Below are positions 50,194 to 60,095 of a stretch of 64,000 nucleotides of DNA, in pieces; position 1 is the stretch's first letter, and each line of letters begins with the position of its first letter. Made by a program: the position numbers and the translations under genes. A model generated the notes under the pieces. The model searched no databases. It was not told the DNA's origin and worked only from the letters and a program-made list of their open reading frames with translations. This DNA comes from Diphasiastrum complanatum (taxonomy: Eukaryota > Streptophyta > Lycopodiopsida > Lycopodiales > Lycopodiaceae), in NCBI GenBank assembly GCA_029204225.1, contig CM055095.1, positions 19,801,450 to 19,865,449 of the forward strand, written 5' to 3'.

Positions 50194-51172
50194 ATTTTTT
50201 TTTTTATTTACATGAACTCGTTCCGACCCAGTACGTTCCGGAACGTATGGAACGGAACGTTCCAACCCATTTTGCTTGGAACGGGCTTTTAAGATTCCAA
50301 GCAAGCCAAGCAAGATTGTTCTCAAGCTAGTAAGATCCCAGTCCATGTGGACTAGATCTTCACATATCTTTTTGTATTGCATATATGATAGAGAGAACAT
50401 ACAGAGATTCTCTATTCCTTCCATCCAAATTTGAAGTACTTTTTGATATTGATAATTATTATATGCTCTCTGCTTGTGGTTTAATCCTCATATTGATCTT
50501 GAATGATTTGATGAATGTGGTTCAAGCATAATCAAGACTAAGTTTCTAAATTGTTTTGTGTTTGTGATAGCATCATTTAGCATCATTCTGGGCTACTTTT
50601 TCACATTTCATTAGAGCCTTGTTAGGTCTGATTTTAAGATGAATTTCAGGTACAATTTATAGCCGTTAATAAGCTTTCAAGTGTGTTCCAAAGTTGGGAT
50701 CCAAAGGAGAGTCAAAATTGCATCAAAATAGTACTTTTCTGGGCATTGTTTTTCTTGTTTTTGAGGAGCGACTTTCACAATCCTATTACTACAAACTGTT
50801 AGCGAGGCTATTGGGATTTACAGTCCTTTATAAGAAAAGGAGGTTTTGAATGCGCCCATGTGTTGCTAGACTTTTGAAGGTACTATCAGAATCATGTTGG
50901 CACCATTTCTGTACACTTGAATTGTTCTAAAGAACGTCTCTTGCTATGAGCAGCAGATTTGAGAAACCGCTAAGTGCTTTAATACAAAGTTACTCGTGTC
51001 ACTCTCTGTTAGATATATCACTTGCAAGGCAGTTGTATGCTCTTTCATCAGTCCCTTGGTTTTATAGGTGGGGCTTAGAAGCAGCCATGGTGTTTTTAAC
51101 ATGTGTTCCTACATGTCATTGTGTGGCTTCTTCCACTGTCATAACATATGTGACCTTGATTAACTAAAATTG

Positions 51173-51173
<1 letters not shown>
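50194..51173. other. Non-coding interval
   Basis: No gene is recognised. A short palindromic cluster (ACGTTCCGGAACGT, GGAACGGAACGTTCC) lies near 50230-50262. Confidence 0.4.

Positions 51174-51245
<72 letters not shown>
51174..51245. repeat. (CT)n microsatellite
   Basis: About 35 uninterrupted CT units. Confidence 0.97.
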
Positions 51246-51247
<2 letters not shown>

Positions 51248-53039
51248 AAAAATTTTCTTTCTCCCTCTAGGAGCTTAAGCATATTGCAAAATGAAAGTCA
51301 GCTTCAAGGTAATTGAGTATTTGTTAACTTCAAGATGTAGGTCTGCAACTTTGAAGTGAAAGGGTTGTTGTAATTGGCAGCGTTCTAATAATGATAAATT
51401 CAGATGAAATCTTTTGACCTCAACGTTGATGCTTGAAGCTAGGCATGATTATTGTAGCTTGTCATTCAATGATATAGTTACCAAGGAACGTGTTCCCCTT
51501 CTTGGGAATGGGGGAATACATCTTGAGCAGAGGTCCCGCTCGACAAAAATGTTCTTGTTTCCAAGAATGTTCATGTTTCACAGGGATAACAATCCCAGCT
51601 CTTCCCCATTGGTGGGACTACCATGCAATCATCAGGCACTTGAGGACCTAATTCGATGGGCCTTAAAAACCTAATCTTTACGAGAACAATTATCTGGTTA
51701 CATTACAAACCTGTGTGAAAATGACAATGCCTTACGCAATAGGTGTTTTTTGAGTTTATGTTTTAGGGTAGTTGTGGATTGGAGATCAAATAATCTTTGG
51801 TAGGCAGTTTCCAAGTTAGAAATTGTTTTGATGTGGCGTTCCCTCGTTCCCAAGTTTCTCCTTTCCCAAAAAGCGTTCCCATCTCCACAGTTCAAATGTT
51901 TCCTTGTTTTCATTTCTCGGCAACTATGATTTGAAGGTTTAAATTTTGATTATTCACTAAGATTGATTGAAAAATGCCAATATTCAAGGAATAGCATATG
52001 CTTTTGGGCAGCCATTTCTTCTTCCTTTTGTACATGCTTTAGCTATTTGTCACCAACTTATTTGGTGGGATTGTTCTTGACATGTTTGACTTGCTACAAA
52101 TCTAGTTGTGCCTTACTTTGAGCTTCATTTTTGGGGACTATGGTTATTATATTTTGGATAGAAAAGATTCTTGGCAATCACGAACTCGGTGCATTGACAA
52201 TGGCTTGCAATTTTGCCATTCATAAGAAACCTACTAATGTAAGCTATGACATCCTCGAATTCTAGATGCTTATAGTAGTGATTCACTTGCATACAAAGGA
52301 TGCTTTGCTAAAAGGAATGCTTTTTAGAAACATGTTGCTTATGTGTCGCACTTGTTGAGATCTGCTGAATTTTTGTTTGTGCCATTTGCATCAACATTGC
52401 AAGAATTCTCACTATTGAAAGTATTGCAAAACTCAACACACAATTCATGCAGATGTGTGGCTTGCAATGCTGAAATTTTATAGACTTAGAAATGCTTTTT
52501 GTTAAAAATGCACATTTGAGGATCTTGCAATGATCTACCACAACCTACATGCATGTGAGATTGCACATCTATCAAAGATGGATGGATCAACTCGGATTTT
52601 GAAGAGCTATCTATCACACTTTGAATCTAGGCAAGAGCTCAATCACACACAAGTTACAATCATCCAAAGACAAGCAAGCTTTTTACATTCACACGAAAAA
52701 ACTACGTGAAATTCACTATGTTGGGTTGGGAAAAATACGATACTGGATTTTTCGACCTTATGAAAAGCTCGAGCCTTCTTTTTTAGGGTTTTGTACAACT
52801 TTTGGGATGCTCATCATTGAGGCTGAGCATCGAATTCCAACAAAACACATATACATACCACATACATGAGCGACATATTCACTTTGAACTGTGAGCCGCC
52901 CGTTAACAGATATTTGCAAACATAGATCACCCATCCACTTTTTATTAAGATACTCCCTATGCTATTGTTGAACATGGTTAAATTTTGACCCCTACTATGG
53001 CCGAGATGTGTGAGATATGTTAGATATTCGAAATGCGAG
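51246..53039. other. Non-coding interval
   Basis: Only short unrelated open frames. Nothing recognisable on either strand. Confidence 0.4.
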
Positions 53040-53245
53040 ATGTGTGAGATCGGCCACCATCCAAATCATTGACTGTCACCCAAATCGTCGGCGGCCACCT
53101 AAATCCGCATAATATTTGTACGATCATTGGTCGTCCACCCAAACCATTGGCCGCCACCCGAAATTTCAGCTAATTGTCACTGACAACTTTTGACCCAAAC
53201 CATTGACCTTCGACCCAAACCATCGATCATAGCCCAAATTGTCGG

Positions 53246-53282
<37 letters not shown>

Positions 53283-53487
53283 ACCCTATCGGCCGCCCGC
53301 GCCATCGGCTGGCACACTTCGGCCACGTACATACACACACATACATCGGCCACCCATCAACGACCAAATTGTTGGCTCGCACACACACACACACCCCATC
53401 GGCCGCCCGCGCCATCGGCTGGCACACTTCGGCCACGTACATACACACACATACATCGACCACCCGTCAACGACCATCAGCTTTCCT
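53040..53487. repeat. Decayed minisatellite and 130-bp duplication with CA tracts
   Basis: From 53060 a loose motif CCACCCAAAYCATTGGC recurs. From 53236 an approximately 130-bp unit is duplicated (second copy from 53366): GTTGGCTCGCACACAC, CATCGGCCGCCCGCGCCATC, GGCTGGCACACTTCGGCCAC, GTACATACACACACATACAT. The copies differ mainly in CA tract length. Confidence 0.85.
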
Positions 53488-54137
53488 CCTAAACCATCGC
53501 TGCTCTCCCGTCAACGACGGCTTTACTAGTATATATATATAACTATTTGTGCACATGTGGTGCGTATGTGTATGGGTGCACCCATGCATCCTCCTCTCCT
53601 CACCCATGCATACTAATTTCTTAACGAAAAATGATAGGGAGGGGGATGCATGTATGGGGAAAGTGCATATCCCCATACATTCGCACATAATGTGCATTGA
53701 GGGGTGGGCCCCAAAAAAATTCCCCACCCACTCCCTCCCACCCACTAAATTCAAATATCTTTCTCTAAATTCAAATATTTGAAGTTTGAAGTTAAGGTTT
53801 TATTTTCTTCACACACTTCAAGGTGCTTTAAACTTCAGCCAATAATCTTTATTACATGGCTTTCTTATTTATTTATTTCAATTACCAAAGTTTTAACCAT
53901 AAATCATGAACAAAAAAAATCTCTTGACTATCTTAACATGCTTTTTTTTTTTCAATCTCCCAAACTCACTAGCTTTAACTCCTAAATTGTTACCCACAAG
54001 CTTTTATCCATGGGCCAAAAAATGCATAGTTGAAAAAAAAGGAGGGGGATGGGGTGAGGGGAGCAAAAGAGACAATAAAAAGAGGAAAATTGGGAGGGGG
54101 GGGGATATTTGAAACACACGTGCATGTGTGTGCATGC

Positions 54138-54140
<3 letters not shown>
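53488..54140. other. Non-coding, low-complexity interval
   Basis: Contains short AT and poly-purine tracts. No gene is recognised. Confidence 0.4.
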
Positions 54141-54172
<32 letters not shown>

Positions 54173-54207
54173 CCCCGACACATCGAATGTGTGTGTGCAC
54201 GCGCGTG

Positions 54208-54241
<34 letters not shown>
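54141..54241. repeat. Opposed (GT)n and (CA)n tracts forming an inverted repeat
   Basis: (GT)15 at 54141-54171 and (CA)15 at 54211-54241 flank a 39-bp spacer that contains GTGTGTGTGCACGCGCGTGC, a long alternating purine-pyrimidine run. The two tracts can pair as a stem. Confidence 0.9.
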
Positions 54242-54242
<1 letters not shown>

Positions 54243-54419
54243 CTATATAGTATAAAACTATTTAGAGAGAGTGTCTGTGTTTTGTCGTAAAAAATGTCAC
54301 ATTGTGTCGACAAAAATGTCACGCTCTGCCAGCAAAAAATTGCACCAATTTGCAAAGAGAAAAGCTAAAAAAATGTTTGAAAAAAAATGTATATAGATTT
54401 TTTTCTTGGTTTAAAAATG

Positions 54420-54421
<2 letters not shown>

Positions 54422-54472
<51 letters not shown>
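54422..54472. repeat. (GT)n microsatellite
   Basis: About 25 GT units, ending GTGCGTGCAC. Confidence 0.97.
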
Positions 54473-54477
<5 letters not shown>

Positions 54478-54642
54478 CACTAACTATTTGTCATCCTTTT
54501 GATGACAAATCTGTGCCCTTCTCATACCCTTCTCACCCCTCTCTCCCCCTCACTCTGATTATGACCATCCATTATGGCTACTAAAGACTCTCTCCTATAC
54601 CCTACTTTCCCCCCTTTCACCCAATTTGAATTTTTCCCTCCC

Positions 54643-54645
<3 letters not shown>

Positions 54646-54724
<79 letters not shown>
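54646..54724. repeat. (CT)n microsatellite
   Basis: About 39 uninterrupted CT units, ending just before an ATG at 54725. Confidence 0.97.
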
Positions 54725-54726
<2 letters not shown>

Positions 54727-55230
54727 GGATGCTCCTTTGTTCAGTTTCACCCTACTGCATTAAATAGAAAAGTGGACAGATAGTGACGTACCGCTACTTC
54801 AAACTTACAAGGTTTTTATTGTTGTACCCTTGCATATGATGAAGTTCCATTTTTAACTTAGAAGGTTTCCCACAAATATTTGAAATGGTTTGGTTTGTTT
54901 AAAATAATTTGGAGGGAAATGGAATTTCCCACTCCCACTCTCTCGTTCCAGGTTACTACCTTACTGGGCACTATAAGTGCATGCTCTTTTCAACCCTTTT
55001 GTTTTACAACACTGGTGAAGAACTCTGCTCCTCTGTCACTCACTGAAAGTGTGCCCTCCTACCTACGGATCAACGATTTGATAGCTTACGGTATGTATTT
55101 GCTTCTCTCTTACACTCCGCTCGTATTTACTCTACTTTCCAGGAGAAGGATGCTTTAATAATGCTTTTTTAATATGCCACTCATCTCTCTTTACCATGTA
55201 AAGGCTGTGATAGGTCAAGAACACATTGAG
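54725..55230. other. Unassigned interval
   Basis: An open frame at 54880-55158 has no recognisable domain. Otherwise no feature is seen. Confidence 0.3.
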
Positions 55231-55756
55231 GTCCAGCGATGGACAAGAATATCACTTTTTGATTCTTGAAACCGTCCAACCTGTCTCAATAGGCAGCGAT
55301 GGACAGTTTTGGTTATGTGATAATTTTCTGAGAGCGCATGTGATAGTAATGATATAATCACGATTTTTCCATGCTTTGGCTTGCTCCTTATGGCTCAGAG
55401 CAGCGATGGAGGGCTGCCTCACTCTTGCACATACTATATGCACTTTTTGGTGATTGGAATGGGTGCTGTCCAGCGATGGACAGATCACTGCAAACCGTTC
55501 AAAAGATGAGTGTTTATCAATATTGCTATGTTCAATCCAACGATGGATTGCATAGGCATGATAGACTCACATTTACTCACCAAATCTACACATAGAGACC
55601 CTACTGTTCCAGCAATGGACAGGAGAGTGGTCTCCTTTTCAAATGTTAATATTGTAAATTCATTTATGGCTAACTGTCCAGCGATGGACCATGAACTTAT
55701 GCTATCTGTTTATAGACTTCTTCACTTTATTAGCCTCCTCCAACCAGCAATGGAAG
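55231..55756. repeat. Array of eight spaced copies of GTCCAGCGATGGAC
   Basis: The 14-bp inverted repeat GTCCA-GCGA-TGGAC or close variants occur at about 55231, 55291, 55399, 55468, 55535, 55606, 55676 and 55743. Spacing is 60-71 bp except one gap of 108 bp. Three copies are perfect. Variants change the loop (GCAA, ACGA) or one arm base. The intervening sequences look unrelated to one another. No reading frame runs through them. Confidence 0.8.
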
Positions 55757-56376
55757 GATGGACACATTCAAGCTTAGCTCTTACATATGTGCTCTCTTTA
55801 CAAGTGTTCATAGATCTTGTGATCTCATAGTATGAAGCTAATGATATCTCATGTTGTAGCTTCATTATACTGCTCCGGCTTCGTCAGAATATTACTTGGT
55901 TCTTTCCTCAACCGACTACTCACTATTGAAAGGTATGCAGCCAACTGGATATCTGCAATGTAAGTTAACTAACATAGTCAAAAGATGTCTTGTAAAGTGC
56001 TTTCTACATAACTTTTCGAAGCAATATGCTCACTCCACAGTTTCTTGGCTTTCTTATAATCTAAAAGAGTAAGAACTTAGTCGCTTAAAAACTACTATGG
56101 CTACCTCTCAAGAAGCTATGTCTACAACTATTCAGGTATGCTTTCCGAGTTTAAATATATTCTTCACAACTTCGGTAAGTATGGTAGTTTTGGTCCCATA
56201 AAGGCTATAATATACCTTCACTCTACATAAATTGACTTTTTCTTTCCGCTTTTTTACTTCCCTTGTTCAAAACTAAGTAACGACATAAGACCACACTCAA
56301 ATCAAACTAAAATACCTTGAAATAAGAATTTATCACCAAAAGTAACAGTAAGGACTTCATTATTATGATCTTAGAT

Positions 56377-56694
56377 AGCATGGATATGCATAAGAATCAT
56401 AGTTTATACTACGAGATTAGAATAGCACGGATCTGCCCTACTACCCAATATAAACATTAGTAGTCTCTTACTCTGTTTTAACCACATCTTTCCTATACAT
56501 TGTCCTTATACCGTGGATGTTATATCATTTTGATATAACATTCAGGGTAATACTTCACCTTTCTTCTATTAGTGTTACTTTAGACTTTTGGTGAGATACA
56601 ACTGGAAAGCATGGATATGCTAGGAGTATGAATAGCAGTGCGTGACATACCTTATGCCGTAAGGGTCACTTGGGTCAATATAGCATGGATTTGC
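56377..56694. repeat. Second motif series, AGCATGGATATGC, four copies
   Basis: AGCATGGATATGC at 56377 and 56608, AGCACGGATCTGC at 56424 and AGCATGGATTTGC at 56682. The last is fused to a retrotransposon primer-binding site. The core AGC-ATGGAT resembles the AGCGATGGAC core of the array at 55.2-55.8 kb, so the two series may be related. Confidence 0.65.
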
Positions 56695-56704
56695 TCTGAT
56701 ACCA
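56693..56704 (-). other. Perfect primer-binding site on the minus strand
   Basis: The minus strand reads TGGTATCAGAGC exactly. If real, the LTR lies to the right (from about 56705) and the region to the left, with the motif series, is the untranslated leader of a minus-strand LTR element. No gag is recognised further left, and no TG/CA edge was confirmed. Confidence 0.55.
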
Positions 56705-57809
56705 GCACACGTGTTCACACCAAGTCTTTTGGCTAAATAAAACTCCTAATGATAAAACCGATTATTTCATCAGTTTTTCGTTGGTCGACTTCATAGTCAA
56801 GTCAAGATGTGAATTCTATCTTAAATCCAGTTTCCACTATCTTTATGCTGAAGAAATAGAGAACTGTTATAAAAATTTCTTTGTAATTCATAAACGTATT
56901 CTAGATGAGAGTACGTTGATTTTTGTCTTAAAAAGCAAAGTTGATCACAAATGCGTCGTGTATGATAGCTGAAGTTGAATTTTTTTATGGTAATGTTTTC
57001 GTCTTTTTATTGCAAATGGACCAAATTGTAGCTTATTTTTGTTTACAAAGCTCAAACAAAATCATGTGATCCGTTTTAAATCTATTGGTGCTTTTGGTTT
57101 TAATAAGCCTTTGCGACAATCAAATTAGGATAAACATACATTATTGTTGGTCGCTGATAGTATCCCTATATTGTCCCAAAACGGACTTGAAAATCACTTC
57201 AAAGCTCTAACTCATCAGCTAGGATGCTTTTGTGTTCTTATCTTATGACACACGATGCTTCTTAGCATTGCTTGGAATTTCTTTACAGCTAATGCATTGG
57301 TCTGCTTTCTTTCTGCCCCCAACCCAGCGAGGGTTGTAGCCTTCTGTGGTGTTGATAATCACAAGCCAATTATGTCTTTGAGACCAAGTAAAACAAATAG
57401 TAAACATGGCAGAATAGCTTTGAAGTAATTAGAATGTGCATCGATTTCGAAATTGGATATTATTATGCACATCCACTGTGGCTATTAAAGCTTTCTGGTT
57501 TTAATTCGTGTTCAAGGAGGAGTTGACTGGACTTAAAACATTCCAGCCACTTATTCAAAAAAATTTAAGTGCTCTCCACATAGTCTACTTTGTTTTAAAA
57601 AGGTTATTGATCTACTTGCAACATTAAGCTTTCAAAATAATTTTCTAAATATTTGTGGTGATGCGTTATTCTTCACTCTTTTATTTATTCCTTGAAGCAT
57701 TTTATAACCTCCCTCTCTTATTTATTCCTTGAAGCACTGTGGGTGATTCTTTCACTACAAGAACGAGAGTAGAAACTACTTCCACCTTTGCAAATTTGAA
57801 ACCCTGAGA
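56705..57809. other. Non-coding interval, possible LTR at left
   Basis: No coding sense. A 21-bp phrase TCTTATTTATTCCTTGAAGCA is repeated about 40 bp apart near 57678 and 57717. Confidence 0.4.
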
Positions 57810-58118
57810 TTGTCTGAACTTGCTTATCCACCTCAAAGAAGTGCTATTTTCAGGCATAGTAAAGGATTGGCTGAGGTGGCTGATGACTTCTCCCAGTTGT
57901 CCATTTCAAGCGTTTCTTGTCCACAAGACTATGAGCTTCGCGACAAAGCAAGAATGTATTTCTTTTTAGGAGCCCTTTCTATCGCGTCATTCAGGCCAAG
58001 ACTTGATTCTGAAGGAGCTCCTATCTCCACTTTGATCATAGGAGATAGTATTCAAATTCCAAGAGGGTGGATATTTCCAAGAACTGTGGACCCTCTGAAC
58101 ATTGGTGTGCCAAATTAA
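57810..58118 (+). other. Unrecognised 102-residue open frame
   Basis: The frame starts at a non-ATG codon in the DNA (TTG at 57810) and reads ELAYPPQRSAIFRH ... RMYFFLGALSIASFRPRLD ... STLIIGDSIQIPRGWIFP. The composition is protein-like, with a hydrophobic stretch in the middle, and it might be an exon or a retroelement scrap. I do not recognise a family, and no neighbouring exon could be joined. Confidence 0.25.
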
Positions 58119-60095
58119 CAAGGCTACAAGGGATTTATTGAAGTCACACAACGTTTACAAAACAAAACAAATGCTATGGAATTTTGCATTGTCATTTGTT
58201 GGGAAGCCAAAATGTGACTTCCACATCGTCCATTCTAATCTATTTTACCCTAGAGCATTTATTTTGGTGCAACACAAAATCCTAAGTAGCTGCTTCATTT
58301 TTTTATATTTTAAAATTTTCTTTTTATTTGGGAGTGTATCATTGCATTAGTTTATAGAGGAAAACTTAATTGCCACAAACTTTCTTTAGTTTTGTGCTTG
58401 TAGATAAACTATTGACATGAAGACATTCTTATTTACATTAGATGTTGTATCACAACTTGCTCAAACAAGCTTAATTTGTTCAGATGTTGGAGGTTTCTTT
58501 ATCATCAGTCACTATTATGATTTGCTTTTTCGAATGCAAGAAATCATCATATATCATGAAGTGAGTCTAATCAACATACGCTTTGAACTTTGGCACTGAA
58601 TAGATTGAACTACACTGATCAGAAATAAGAGAGTTGTGTTTATTAGTTTCAAGTGTAAACTTTATAATCTAAAAAAGTGTATTGACATAGACATGTTTGT
58701 GTTTATCATACAGGTTAACAACTACGAAGTTTAATGTTTAGGCCTATTTATATTTAGAAGTTCTTTTGGTAATTTCAATCAAAAGCATATTTTGATGTAT
58801 AATTTATTTGTTGCAAGAATTGATTTACAATTTGTTTAAAACAATTCCATTTCACAAGATATTGGAGGTTGCATTATGAGTTGTAGGATCAGATTGTTCA
58901 AAAACTGTCTACTATTACAATGCTCATTAAATTTAATCCATCAAATTTTTCTTGCACAACTTTTAGTCAGAGAAATGACAATTTCCTTCAACAACTTTCT
59001 CACACAACACGTGGTAATAACTATTTGGTGTATAATGTGATAGAAGCCTGAATTACCACCCATATATAATAATCTGTCATCATCGAACTTCACCATAAAA
59101 GATTAGTAAGAAAGAAAACCAAATCCAATCCCGAAAGTTGTATAGTTGATGACCATTTGTTAGGAAAGTAGAAACAATTCAAGTCATATTGTAGGCTCTT
59201 TATACAAGTTTATTGGTGGATCAACACCACAATGAGTTTGCATGTTTCACATAGGTGGTTTTGGAGTTGATTGCTATCCTATATGAACAAGATACAAAAG
59301 CAATATTCAACTTTGCAATTTAGCAAATTAGAAAGAAATAAAATTTATCTTTGATTGACACATGTGCATATGCCACACATAATATGCAATCCACTAGGAC
59401 ACTATACAAGTGTAAACAAGGCTCAAGCTTCAAGATTATATGACATTTTTTAGGCCCTTTGGCTAACCCCACAAGGAAATGATTGGATATACTTGCAATG
59501 TCCGTCTTCATGACTAAGCATACACTTTATCAAGCGAAAGAAGATACATTTCAGAATACATCACCAAAGATCCATATGAGACTAAGCATGTGACAAGTAT
59601 TGTTTCAGCAAATGTACAGATCATTCAAATGAGATCCATCCCCGAGGACGTGCAACAAACTTGATGAACACTTGTGAGATGCTTAAGCAAAATCAGCTGA
59701 AATAGCATTATTTGAGCTGCCAAGAAAAGACCCAGTTGATCCCACAACATTTTATTTACACTCTCTAGTTTGTAATTTGCTGCACAAAAATAAGCAATCC
59801 CGATCCTCTGAAAACTCATCTGTTATTGGAATTTCATTGGCTAACAGCCCACACTCCATATCTGCAGATCTTCTCATTGCTAGACAACTGCTTATCTCTG
59901 TCTCCATGCCTTTATTAGATTGCTATTTACATTTGGCAGATCAATGATTCTTTCTCTCTCCATCAAAAGAGTGATCATTCAATAGTGAGAAGTTATCTCT
60001 TCAATTGTTATGTCTTCTTATTCGGCAAGCTTGCAGCTTGCTGTAGTCTGGATGATTAACCTCAATGTCTCAGCTTCCTTGCTGGTATCTACATT
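58119..60095. other. 3' flank of the lipase gene and non-coding interval
   Basis: AT-rich with only short open frames. The 3'UTR of the minus-strand lipase should occupy the right end. Confidence 0.4.

Noticed and set aside
55231-55756. CRISPR array
   Set aside because: The repeat is only 14 bp, degenerate, spacers vary in length, no cas genes are present and the setting is a plant genome. Kept as an unexplained spaced-motif array.
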